Virus record (IMG/VR): IMGVR_UViG_3300044838_000023
Span: 1-55,647 of that record
Length of the DNA stretch: 55,647 bases
Origin: a virus
Strand: one strand, 5' to 3'
Shown here: positions 39,368-48,201 of the stretch, piece by piece
How positions within the stretch are numbered: the stretch's first letter is position 1
Layout: every line of letters begins with the position of its first letter
The notes under the pieces: model-generated
What the model saw: only the letters and a program-made list of their open reading frames with translations
What the model was told of the DNA's origin: nothing
Databases searched by the model: none
Translations under genes and position numbers: made by a program

Positions 39368-39700
39368 ATGGCACGGTTCTATGGAGCAGTTGGTTACTCA
39401 GAGGGAACTGTTGAAACCCCCGTTGGGTCTGGCGTGTGGATCGATGTCATCATCGAGAAGACATATTTCGGTGATGTCGTTCGGAACAACCGCCAGCTCA
39501 ACGCTGGGGAGAAAATCAACGATGATCTCTCAGTAAACAACTCAATCAGTATCGTTGCTGATGCGTACGCTTATGAGAACATTCTTGCCATGCGCTATAT
39601 TCGGTGGATGGGGGCTTTGTGGGTCGTATCAACAGTCGATGTACAAAGCCCCCGCCTCTCGTTAACACTGGGGGGTGTATACAATGGGCCGACGGCTTGA
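39368..39700 (+). CDS. head closure / head-tail joining protein
   Basis: A 110-residue beta-rich protein from ATG 39368 (GTGATATAGAGGAGCC upstream). GVWIDVIIEKTYFGDVVRNNRQLNAGEKINDDLSVNNSI is typical of the stopper/head-closure fold, and the position directly after the capsid supports it. Overlaps the next gene by 17 bases. Confidence 0.75.
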   Translation: MARFYGAVGYSEGTVETPVGSGVWIDVIIEKTYFGDVVRNNRQLNAGEKINDDLSVNNSISIVADAYAYENILAMRYIRWMGALWVVSTVDVQSPRLSLTLGGVYNGPTA

Positions 39701-39983
39701 ACTCCACAGCGTGTTCTTGACGATGGTTACCAACGTATATTTCCAGCCGCCAGCGAATGTGCAGATGTTGTATCCCTGTATTGTCTATATGCGAGATGCA
39801 GTCGATACAAAATTCGCGGACGACGGAGCATATCTCGTCACGATACGGTATCAGGTAACGATCATTGATCGAGATCCTGACAGCGTGTTAGTCGACAAGG
39901 TCGCACAGTTGCCCTTGAGCAACTATGTCCAACATTTCGTGACTGAGAATCTTCATCACGATTTGTTCAGTCTCTTCTTCTGA
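39684..39983 (+). CDS. tail terminator-like protein
   Basis: A 99-residue protein; ATG 39684 sits ten bases after GGGGGG, better placed than the GTG at 39675. It has VYFQPPANVQMLYPCIVYMRDAV and YLVTIRYQVTIIDRDPDS, the alpha/beta pattern of tail-terminator (gpU-like) proteins that cap the tube at the neck. Confidence 0.75.
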   Translation: MGRRLELHSVFLTMVTNVYFQPPANVQMLYPCIVYMRDAVDTKFADDGAYLVTIRYQVTIIDRDPDSVLVDKVAQLPLSNYVQHFVTENLHHDLFSLFF

Positions 39984-39993
39984 AAGGAACGCA

Positions 39994-40896
39994 ATGACCC
40001 AGCTTACCTGGGATGCCGTTGGCACTCGTCAGTTCGAAACGGGTGTTGACAAGGGTGTCCTTTTCCTGTCCACGGGTGGCGGGGGTGTTTACGACACTGG
40101 ATACGCTTGGAATGGTCTGACGACCGTCACCGAGTCGCCTGATGGTGCCGAGGCCACTCCTCAGTATGCCGACAACATCATCTATCTGAACCTGATCTCC
40201 GCCGAAACCTTCGGTGGCACGATCGAGGCTTTCACGTATCCGGATCAGTTCGCGGCGTGTGACGGAACTCTGGTTCCATCCGCAGGTATTACCGTTGGAC
40301 AGCAGACACGGAAGGCGTTCGGTCTCGCCTACCGCACAAAGGTTGGCAACGACACCAATCCCGATGCCGGCTACAAGATCCACCTGGTCTACGGGGCCAA
40401 CGCGTCCCCGTCGGAGAAGGCGTTCGCCACGGTCAACGACTCGCCCGAGGCGCTGTCGTTCTCGTGGGACTTCGTAACCACACCGGTCGCCGTGACCACA
40501 GTCATTGGCGGTGTTACCCCTAAGCCGACCGCGATTCTTACGATCGACTCAACCAAGGTGACACCGGCCAACCTGACGACTCTCGAGAATGCCCTCTACG
40601 GAACGGCCGGCTCGAGTCCGCGTCTGCCGCTCCCCGATGAGGTCATTGCAATGTTCGCCGGATCGGTTACGACGGCAACCCCGACGCAGCCGACGTTCGT
40701 TGCGGCTGGTGGCACGATCACCATTCCGACGATCACCGGCGTGCAGTACCGGCGTGCAGACACCAACGCGGTGGTCACAGGTACGGTCGTCATTGCGACG
40801 CCGTCTACCGCACTGATCATCTACGCGCTGCCGCTGGCGGGTTACACCTTCCCGCCGATGACCGACACGGACTGGCAGTTCACTCGCACCACGTGA
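39994..40896 (+). CDS. major tail protein
   Basis: A 300-residue protein, RBS GAAAGGAACG. The core (WDAVGTRQFETGVDKGVLFL, AYRTKVGNDTNPDAGYKIHLVYG, LTIDSTKVTPANL) is the tail-tube fold of actinophage major tail proteins. Residues 229-300 (PTFVAAGGTITIPTITGVQY ... WQFTRTT) form an added domain matching the capsid C-terminus. Tube subunits polymerise around the tape measure. Confidence 0.88.
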   Translation: MTQLTWDAVGTRQFETGVDKGVLFLSTGGGGVYDTGYAWNGLTTVTESPDGAEATPQYADNIIYLNLISAETFGGTIEAFTYPDQFAACDGTLVPSAGITVGQQTRKAFGLAYRTKVGNDTNPDAGYKIHLVYGANASPSEKAFATVNDSPEALSFSWDFVTTPVAVTTVIGGVTPKPTAILTIDSTKVTPANLTTLENALYGTAGSSPRLPLPDEVIAMFAGSVTTATPTQPTFVAAGGTITIPTITGVQYRRADTNAVVTGTVVIATPSTALIIYALPLAGYTFPPMTDTDWQFTRTT

Positions 40897-40927
40897 TCCA
40901 GTTCGTCTGACAGAAGGAGACCAGAGA

Positions 40928-41470
40928 GTGCTCAACATCGTAGTCCTCGGAGAGGAACATTGGGACGAAAAGTCCGAAGAGTTCCATACCGTTGGGGACA
41001 TCACACTTGAGCTTGAGCACTCTCTGGTCTCCCTGTCAAAATGGGAGTCAATTTACGAGAAGCCGTTTCTCGGAGCCGGAGAGAAGTCTGACGAAGAGGT
41101 CATGGACTATGTGCGGTGCATGATTCTTTCCCCCGATTTTCCTCCGGAGGTTTTCTCCAAGTTTACTCAGGCGAACATCGATGCGGTTAACGCTTACATC
41201 AACAAGCCTTCGACAGCTACATGGTTTGCTAGTGATCCGAATGGTCGCAAGTCAGCAGAAGTGATCACCTCCGAGTTGATCTACTACTGGCTGACTGTGT
41301 TTAACATCCCCTTCGAATGTCAGCACTGGCATTTGAATCGCTTGTTCACATTCATTCGAGTATGCAATGTTAAGAACCAGAAACCGAAGAAGCAGACTAG
41401 AGCCGAGATGCTTGCCCAGCGTAACCAGCTAAACGCAGAGCGTAAAGCTCGTTACAAGACCAGCGGATAG
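40928..41470 (+). CDS. tail assembly chaperone
   Basis: A 180-residue protein from GTG 40928, RBS AGAAGGAGACC. LELEHSLVSLSKWESIYEKPFLG, VMDYVRCMIL, ITSELIYYWLTVFNIPFECQHWHLNRLFTFIRVC and a basic tail: the usual chaperone between major tail and tape measure. I see no second frame-shifted chaperone, because the following gene is another tail-tube-like protein. Confidence 0.8.
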   Translation: MLNIVVLGEEHWDEKSEEFHTVGDITLELEHSLVSLSKWESIYEKPFLGAGEKSDEEVMDYVRCMILSPDFPPEVFSKFTQANIDAVNAYINKPSTATWFASDPNGRKSAEVITSELIYYWLTVFNIPFECQHWHLNRLFTFIRVCNVKNQKPKKQTRAEMLAQRNQLNAERKARYKTSG

Positions 41471-41478
41471 GAGGAGCC

Positions 41479-42150
41479 ATGACAGCAGTACTTTGGGACC
41501 AGATAGGATCACGACGTTTTGAAGGTGGATGCGATCGTGGCGTCCTCTATCTTCCCGATGGGACAGCGGTTCCATGGAACGGGCTTACTGCGGTAACGGA
41601 CGATACTACAGATACGACTATTGAGGAGTATTTTCTCGATGGCGTTAAGTATCTGAACCGGCGCATCGTCGGTGACTATTCTGGGACGCTAAAGGCACTC
41701 ACCTATCCGGATGAGTTTCTGGAATTTGATGGCTTTCAAGAGTATGGCCAAGGAATCTTTGTCACTGGTCAACCGGTAGGTAAGACTTTTGGTCTGGTCT
41801 ATCGCACAAAAGTGGGCAATGACACTAGTGGCAATGATTACGGTTACAAACTTCATCTTCTTTACAACCTGACAGCAAAGCCGGACACACGAACATATTC
41901 AACTGAGTCGTCTTCAGTATCTGCAGAGGAATTCAGCTGGACGCTTGCTGGAGTTCCAGTTACAGTTCTTGGGTATCGCCCAATGGTTCATTTAATCATC
42001 GATTCCACTAAAGTTATCGATGGCGCCATGGTCATATTTGAGGACATGGTCTACGGTTCCGATACCACTGACCCATTTCTTCCGCAGCCATCAGATCTGA
42101 TGGCTATACTTGCTGATCTAATCAGCGAACCAATTGACGACTTATTCTAG
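41479..42150 (+). CDS. second major-tail-like protein, lacking the C-terminal domain
   Basis: A 223-residue protein, RBS TAGGAGGAGCC. WDQIGSRRFEGGCDRGVLYL, FGLVYRTKVGNDTSGNDYGYKLHLLYN and HLIIDSTKVIDGAMVIFED align along the whole length of the 39994 tail-tube core but end before its extra C-terminal domain. It could be a minor tube subunit, a tail-tip ring or a spare copy. The genes are separated only by the chaperone, indicating tandem duplication. Confidence 0.8.
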   Translation: MTAVLWDQIGSRRFEGGCDRGVLYLPDGTAVPWNGLTAVTDDTTDTTIEEYFLDGVKYLNRRIVGDYSGTLKALTYPDEFLEFDGFQEYGQGIFVTGQPVGKTFGLVYRTKVGNDTSGNDYGYKLHLLYNLTAKPDTRTYSTESSSVSAEEFSWTLAGVPVTVLGYRPMVHLIIDSTKVIDGAMVIFEDMVYGSDTTDPFLPQPSDLMAILADLISEPIDDLF

Positions 42151-42162
42151 GAGGGGATATTC

Positions 42163-43164
42163 ATGCGTTTACTTTTGCAAGGTCAGGACGACACTATAAT
42201 TACGTTGCCTGATCAGTATTTCCTCTTCTCCGCGTCTGGAAGTTTTGCTATTTCCGCTCTCATTTCCGCTGGATACACCAAGGTCGACGCATATGTGGTT
42301 GGTGGAGGCGGCGGAGGCGGATCTGGCGGTAAGGGATTTTCAAGTGTTACGGCGTCGCAATGTCGCGGCGGAGGCGGCGGAGGCGGCGGAGGCGGATCTA
42401 CACTTCATCAGAAACTTGGGATTCTTCTTGCTTCTCTTTCAGCCTCTAACGCTGTAACCGTTGGCACGGGAGGTGCCGGTGCTTATGGTGTTCAGGGAAC
42501 TCTTGGATTGGCTTCTTCTTTTCCTGGAGTTTCAGCTGTAGGTGGCGGCGCTGGCGGTCTCGGATCAAATGGAAGTAGCTCTGCCTATGGCGGTGGAGGT
42601 GGAGGTGCATCTGGCGCGGGAGTTGCATCGCCTGGGGCTCCTGGTTCGGTCGGTAACGCTATTTCTGGTGCCACTGGTGGAGCAGGTTCTGCCGGTGGTG
42701 GATCTGGTGGCAAAGGTGGTGGTATCCCTAACTTTGGTCTAGACGGTGCGCCTGGTGTCATTGCTCCAAGTGATGTCGATTCATTCGGCGGAGGCGGCGG
42801 AGGCGGCGGAGGCAAAGGCTCCGGACAGGGTGCTTTCACCACGGAAACAAATTTCGTCGTCGCTGGTCGTGGCGGAACTGGTGACGGAAGTTCTGGTGGA
42901 GCAGCCACTCCTGGATTGATCACTGCCATATCTACTGGTGGTTACTATGCTGGTGGCGGTGGCGGTGGCGGTGGCGGTGGCGTTAGTCTTCTGTCATTAA
43001 TTGGGTACGCCGGACTGACAGGCCGAGGTGGTGGTTATGGGACTGACCCGGCTTCCACCCCAGGAGCTGGTGGGCGTGGCGGCTTAGGTGGCACGACTAC
43101 TACCAATAACACTGCCGGTCTTCCTGGCGCTGCGGGATGTGTTCTACTTCGCGTTTATCTGTAG
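42163..43164 (+). CDS. poly-glycine-rich tail protein
   Basis: A 333-residue protein, RBS GGAGGGGAT. N-terminal 45 residues are ordinary (YFLFSASGSFAISALISAGY), then runs of 7-10 glycines separated by short sequences, about a third Gly overall. Long Gly runs can form polyglycine-II bundles as in T-even Gp38 adhesins, and similar glycine-rich domains occur in actinophage tail tips. It lies between tail-tube and tape-measure genes. The GGC/GGA/GGT repeats may vary in length between strains. Confidence 0.75.
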   Translation: MRLLLQGQDDTIITLPDQYFLFSASGSFAISALISAGYTKVDAYVVGGGGGGGSGGKGFSSVTASQCRGGGGGGGGGGSTLHQKLGILLASLSASNAVTVGTGGAGAYGVQGTLGLASSFPGVSAVGGGAGGLGSNGSSSAYGGGGGGASGAGVASPGAPGSVGNAISGATGGAGSAGGGSGGKGGGIPNFGLDGAPGVIAPSDVDSFGGGGGGGGGKGSGQGAFTTETNFVVAGRGGTGDGSSGGAATPGLITAISTGGYYAGGGGGGGGGGVSLLSLIGYAGLTGRGGGYGTDPASTPGAGGRGGLGGTTTTNNTAGLPGAAGCVLLRVYL

Positions 43165-43187
43165 GGGATATTCACTGAGGAGGAGTC

Positions 43188-43565
43188 ATGGGAATTACTG
43201 TTCAAGCCACCGGCTCCTTCGTAAACACGCAGCGATTTCTACAGCGGTTGTCGAAGGGTGATATTTTTAACATCCTTGATAAATATGGGCCGCGGGGTGT
43301 ATCGGCTTTGTCGGCTGCTACACCCACAGATACAGGAGAGACTGCCAACTCCTGGTTTTATGAGGTCAACGTGTTTAAGGGCGCTCATGAAATTGTTTGG
43401 AAGAATAGACATATTGTGAATGGAGCGAACATTGCTCTACTCATTCAGTATGGTCACGGTACTCGAACAGGCGGTTATGTTCCTGGTCGTGACTACATCA
43501 ACCCAGTCATGAAACCCATATTTGAGGCCATCCTTGCCGAGGTACGAAAGGCGGTGACAGCATGA
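43188..43565 (+). CDS. tail completion / HK97 gp10-like protein
   Basis: A 125-residue protein, RBS GAGGAGTC. GPRGVSALSAATPTDTGETANSWFYEV, then IVWKNRHIVNGANIALLIQYGHGTRTGGYVPGRDYI, is the HK97 gp10/neck-protein pattern. Found here just before the tape measure. Its end overlaps the next start by four bases. Confidence 0.8.
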   Translation: MGITVQATGSFVNTQRFLQRLSKGDIFNILDKYGPRGVSALSAATPTDTGETANSWFYEVNVFKGAHEIVWKNRHIVNGANIALLIQYGHGTRTGGYVPGRDYINPVMKPIFEAILAEVRKAVTA

Positions 43566-46500
43566 GCGGATCAGTAGACGATGAAGTTGTGCGGATGCGG
43601 TTCGATAACAACGCATTCGAGCGCGCAGTAGCGGCAACGTTGGGTACGCTCTCTAAGCTGAAGTCCAGCCTGAACTTCACTGGGGCAGATAAGGGTCTCG
43701 ACGGGATCGAAGCGAAGGCTAACAAGTTTAGCCTGCAGGGTATGTCGAATGGTGTAGACGGCATATCTAAGAAGTTCTCCGCACTATCCGTAGTTGGTGT
43801 AACAGCTCTCGCTACCATTGCAAACAAGGCTGTTACAGCTGGTCTAAACATCGCCAAGTCGTTCACAACCGGTCCGATCAAGGCCGGATTCGAAAACTAC
43901 GAGACTCAAATCAACGCGGTCCAGACGATTCTGGCTAACACCGGTCTCAAAGGCGCTCCTGGCCTAGCTGCGGTCAATAAGACTCTTGCTGAGTTGAACA
44001 CCTATGCAAACAAGACGGTGTACAACTTCTCCGAGATGACTAAGAACATCGGTACCTTCACGGCCGCCGGTGTTGCACTTCAGCCTGCCACGGATGCGAT
44101 CAAGGGTATCGCGAACCTTGCGGCGCTCTCGGGGTCCAGTTCTGATCAGGCATCAACCGCGATGTACCAGCTCTCTCAGGCCATTGCGGCCAACAAGGTC
44201 GGTCTGCAGGACTGGAACTCGGTTGTCAATGCCGGTCTTGGCGGTAAGGTTTTCCAGAAGGCACTATTCAACACAGGCAAGTTGCAGGGGACACTTAAGG
44301 GTGTCAAGGCCAATGAGACATTTGATCAGTGGACGAAGGCTGGCAACAGCTTCCGTAACTCACTGCAGTCAGGATGGATTACAGGCAAAGTTCTGACAAG
44401 TACTCTGTCGCAGTTCACTGGTGACCTGACAGACGCTCAGCTGAAGTCTCAAGGCTATAACGCTGAGCAGATCAAGGAGATCCAGGAACTCGCCAAGACG
44501 GCTTCCGGTGCAGCGACGAACATCAAGACGTTCACGCAGCTGACCTCAGCCCTCAAGGAAGAAGTTGCTACCGCATACGGAGCTATATTCAAGACGATCT
44601 TCGGTGACATCAACGGAGCAACGAAGCTGTTCTCCGGTATTCACACAGTCGTTGAGAATGCTCTAACAGTTCCAATCTATGCGTTGAACACTTTGCTCCA
44701 GAAGACCTCGGAATTGGGTGGTCGAGCCAAGGCAATCAAGGCTTTCACCACTGTATTCCACGCCATGGGTGGAGTCTTTGACGCCGTTAAGGACGCATAC
44801 CGATCTATATTCCCAGCAACAACCCCTAAGGGTCTGCTCGATACGATCAACGCATTCGGACATTTCGCCAATCTGTTACAGGGGTTTGTTACCGCGAACA
44901 AGGGATCCATCGAGAATACATTCAAGGGCATATTTGCCGTGTTCGACATTGGCAAGCAAGTTGTCCTTGGAGTAGTCCATGTATTCACCCAATTGTTTAG
45001 TTCAGTTGCCGGAACAGGGTCCAATGGATTCCTAGAGTTCACCGGTCGTGTGGGTTTGATGATTGTTGCCTTCGACAAGGCGCTCAAATCTGGTGGTTTA
45101 CTGACCAACTTCTTCCAGATCGTCGGTAACGTTCTGGCAATTCCAATTCACTTGTTCCAGATCGCTGGGGCAGTTATATCTCAGTTGTTTGCCGGCTTCA
45201 AGCCGAAGAGTGCTGACGGAGTTACTGATTCGGTTACTCGAGCAGGTGACGCTCTTGGCCGACTGGCTGATATTACGGACAATGTCGATGCGTGGTTTAG
45301 CGGTCTGGCTGGAAAGATTCGCCCAGGCGTTCAGGCCGTCATCAATGCGTTTGGAAACATCGGTCATGCTATTGCGTCAGGATTCGACAGCAAGACGTTC
45401 GGCAGCATTCTGAAGACAATTAATACCGGTCTGCTTGCTGGCATTGTTCTTCTCTTGAAGAAATTCCTCAAGGGTGGAATCAATGTCGATGTTGGCGGAG
45501 GCATATTTGGTAAGGTAAGCGAGGCACTCGAGGGTGTTACTGGCAACCTTAAGGCGATGCAGACCGAGCTCAAGGCAAAGGCGCTCCTCGAGATCGCTGC
45601 CGCTCTGGGTATTCTGGTGTTGTCTGTTGTTGCTCTTGCTGCGATCAATCCTCAGAAGTTGCAGGGTGCGCTAAAGGCAATGGCTATTGGTTTCGGTGAG
45701 CTCCTCGGAGCTATGGCAATTCTAACCAAGATCACCGGATCTGCTGGCTTCGTCAAGATTCCGCTTATGGCTGCTTCGTTGGATCTCCTTGCAGGAGCAA
45801 TTCTCATTCTCACCGTTGCTGTTGCGATCCTGTCTCGTATGAGTTGGCAGGAGCTAGAGAAGGGTCTGACAGCAATAGGTATATTGTTGGCTGCTCTTTC
45901 GGCCTCTTCGGTAGTGCTTTCCGCGAATTCTGCGGGAATGGTTCGATCAGGTATCGGCATTACAGCTATGGCTGTGGCACTTAACCTGTTGGCGATAGCC
46001 GTAAAGGTATTCGCTACAATGAGCTGGTCCCAGATGCTGAAGGGCCTCGCGGGCGTAGGTATTGCCCTAGCGGGCATTGCCCTTGCTATGCGTATAATGC
46101 CAAAGGGAATGTTACTACAGGCAGCAGCAATTCTTGTAATTTCGGTAGCTTTGAACGCGTTATATTTGGCGGTCAAGGAATTCGCTACCTTATCTTACGG
46201 CACGATGATCAAGGGTCTCATTGGGATAGCGGGAGCTCTTGTCGGCATAGCCATTGGGATGCAGTTGATGCCAAAGGGAATGTTGCTCCAATCTGTTGCT
46301 CTCATTGCTGTTTCAGTAGCATTGCAGCTCATTGCTAAGGCTGTTGAGTCAATGGCTCAGATGTCTTGGTCTCAAATCGCCAAGGGTCTGACAGCTCTTG
46401 CTGGTGCCATGATTATTCTTGCTGGTGCCTTGCTTCTGATGGATGGATCTCTTGTCGGAGCAGCAGCTCTTCTCATTGTTTCAGAAGCACTTCACATATT

Positions 46501-48112
46501 TGTGCCCGCGCTTATGGCGTTGGGTTCAATGTCGTGGGGCAAGATCCTTAAGGGGCTGGCCGCGCTTGCTGCAGCCTTTGCACTTATAGGAATTGCCGGA
46601 CTTCTGTTGGAGCCAGTCATTCCAGGAATGCTTGGTCTTGGTTTAGCTCTCGGCCTCGTAGGCGTAGCTATGCTGGCGTTTGGTGTTGGAGCATCGCTTC
46701 TCGGTATCGGTTTGACTGCCATTGCAGCATCTGGTGGCGCAGCGATAGCTGTTCTGATCACAGGGCTGAAGGGTCTAATTGATCTTCTTCCGGTGCTGGC
46801 AAAGAATCTAGCAACAGCGCTAGTTAGCTTCATTACGATCATCGGCAAGAACGCTCCAGCCATCATTGGGGCGTTTGTTTCGTTGTTAACGTCGTTGTTA
46901 GAGGCTGTTCCTAAGATTATGCCTAGTCTGATTGCAGCTATTGCGTCAATCGTTCAAGGCATTCTCACGGTGCTGCTTGAGAACACACCAAAGCTCATTG
47001 CAGCAGGCTTGCAGTTACTGATGGATCTGCTCAATGGAATCAAGAACAACATTGGCAGAGTGACGACGACAGTTGTCGACATTATTGTCAACTTCCTGAA
47101 TGCTTTAGCTAGTAACATGCCTCGGATTATCGCGGCAGGAGTAAACCTTCTATTCAAGTTCCTCGAGGGTGTAGCAAAGGCAGCAGGACAGATCCCAGCC
47201 GAGGTCATTAAACTGATAGCTATATTCCTGGGCGCACTGTTCGGGAGTTTGCCGAAGATAGTTTCTGCCGGTACTACATTGGTCAATAAGATGATCACAG
47301 GTATCGGTAAGGCCTTCGGTATGATGACTACAGCTGGTGTTCAGCTTGTTGGTAAATTGATAAAGGCCATTATTGGCCAGACAACCAATCTACTTAAGGC
47401 TGGATACCAACTTATTTCAGATCTTGCTGGTAGAATCGGTGACGCAATCTTTAGCATCGGCCAGTATCTCTGGGATAAGGCAAAAGAAATAGGTGGTGAG
47501 ATTGTCGATGGTATTCTTGAAGGACTTAAGGATCTAGCCAAGAAGGTAAAGGATGTCATTCAGGGTGCCCTTGGCGGCACACTAGACGACATTGAAGACT
47601 TCCTTGGGGCAGGTTCACCATCGATGGTATTTGCTAACCGAATCGGTAAGCCAATCTCTGAGGGTGTTGCTTACGGTATTGACCAGAATGCGGGCCTGGT
47701 AACTGACAGTGTTCGTAGCATGGGCAAGACAAGCATTCTCGAGATGAAGAAGACAATGTCTGGCTTGGCCGAAGCTATATCTGCCGACGATGTGAATTAC
47801 AATCCAACAATTACACCGGTTCTCGATCTCTCGCAGGTCAAGAAGGATGCCGGTTCGATTGGTGGATTACTCACTGCGAATCCAATAAATGCCGCCGTTT
47901 CCTTCGGCCAGGCGAGCGATATTTTGGCTTCGCGTGCTGCGGCAGAGAATGATGCTCTGCAGAACCAGGATGTTAATACTCAACCTGTGCCTACGAGCAT
48001 TAAGATCGAACAGAACAACACCTCACCGAAAGCTTTGTCGACGATCGATATTTATCGTCAGACAAATAACGCGCTTTCATTGGCGAAGAAGGCTCTCGGA
48101 GTATCACCATAA
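43562..48112 (+). CDS. tape measure protein
   Basis: A 1516-residue protein from ATG 43562, the longest gene. N-terminal helical region with NAVQTILANTG, TYANKTVYNFSEMTKNIGTF and SSSDQASTAMYQLSQAIAANKVGLQDWNSVVNAG, the signature of siphoviral tape measures. Many hydrophobic helices at about 670-1080 (e.g. LLEIAAALGILVLSVVALAA) and a C-terminal coiled region GDAIFSIGQYLWDKAKEIG...GAGSPSMVFANRIGKPISEG. By family rule the length corresponds to a tail somewhat over 200 nm. The hydrophobic part may enter the host membrane. Confidence 0.93.
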   Translation: MSGSVDDEVVRMRFDNNAFERAVAATLGTLSKLKSSLNFTGADKGLDGIEAKANKFSLQGMSNGVDGISKKFSALSVVGVTALATIANKAVTAGLNIAKSFTTGPIKAGFENYETQINAVQTILANTGLKGAPGLAAVNKTLAELNTYANKTVYNFSEMTKNIGTFTAAGVALQPATDAIKGIANLAALSGSSSDQASTAMYQLSQAIAANKVGLQDWNSVVNAGLGGKVFQKALFNTGKLQGTLKGVKANETFDQWTKAGNSFRNSLQSGWITGKVLTSTLSQFTGDLTDAQLKSQGYNAEQIKEIQELAKTASGAATNIKTFTQLTSALKEEVATAYGAIFKTIFGDINGATKLFSGIHTVVENALTVPIYALNTLLQKTSELGGRAKAIKAFTTVFHAMGGVFDAVKDAYRSIFPATTPKGLLDTINAFGHFANLLQGFVTANKGSIENTFKGIFAVFDIGKQVVLGVVHVFTQLFSSVAGTGSNGFLEFTGRVGLMIVAFDKALKSGGLLTNFFQIVGNVLAIPIHLFQIAGAVISQLFAGFKPKSADGVTDSVTRAGDALGRLADITDNVDAWFSGLAGKIRPGVQAVINAFGNIGHAIASGFDSKTFGSILKTINTGLLAGIVLLLKKFLKGGINVDVGGGIFGKVSEALEGVTGNLKAMQTELKAKALLEIAAALGILVLSVVALAAINPQKLQGALKAMAIGFGELLGAMAILTKITGSAGFVKIPLMAASLDLLAGAILILTVAVAILSRMSWQELEKGLTAIGILLAALSASSVVLSANSAGMVRSGIGITAMAVALNLLAIAVKVFATMSWSQMLKGLAGVGIALAGIALAMRIMPKGMLLQAAAILVISVALNALYLAVKEFATLSYGTMIKGLIGIAGALVGIAIGMQLMPKGMLLQSVALIAVSVALQLIAKAVESMAQMSWSQIAKGLTALAGAMIILAGALLLMDGSLVGAAALLIVSEALHIFVPALMALGSMSWGKILKGLAALAAAFALIGIAGLLLEPVIPGMLGLGLALGLVGVAMLAFGVGASLLGIGLTAIAASGGAAIAVLITGLKGLIDLLPVLAKNLATALVSFITIIGKNAPAIIGAFVSLLTSLLEAVPKIMPSLIAAIASIVQGILTVLLENTPKLIAAGLQLLMDLLNGIKNNIGRVTTTVVDIIVNFLNALASNMPRIIAAGVNLLFKFLEGVAKAAGQIPAEVIKLIAIFLGALFGSLPKIVSAGTTLVNKMITGIGKAFGMMTTAGVQLVGKLIKAIIGQTTNLLKAGYQLISDLAGRIGDAIFSIGQYLWDKAKEIGGEIVDGILEGLKDLAKKVKDVIQGALGGTLDDIEDFLGAGSPSMVFANRIGKPISEGVAYGIDQNAGLVTDSVRSMGKTSILEMKKTMSGLAEAISADDVNYNPTITPVLDLSQVKKDAGSIGGLLTANPINAAVSFGQASDILASRAAAENDALQNQDVNTQPVPTSIKIEQNNTSPKALSTIDIYRQTNNALSLAKKALGVSP

Positions 48113-48118
48113 TGGACC

Positions 48119-48167
48119 GCAGAGCCGGGTCATAGATCGTCCCCCACTGTCTAGGGCCCGGCTCTGC
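48119..48167 (+). terminator. long hairpin between tape measure and Dit
   Basis: GCAGAGCCGGG (48119-48129) pairs perfectly with CCCGGCTCTGC (48157-48167); the 27-base loop could add CCC/GGG pairing. There is no T-tract, so it may be a weak terminator, an RNA processing site or a transcript stabiliser. Confidence 0.55.
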
Positions 48168-48201
48168 CCACTCATATTCTGGAAGGAGGTTTGCGCAGAC
48201 G

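Noticed and set aside
42300-42400. GGC/GGA repeats as a possible tandem-repeat or CRISPR-like element
   Set aside because: They encode glycine runs in a continuous gene, and there are no spacers.
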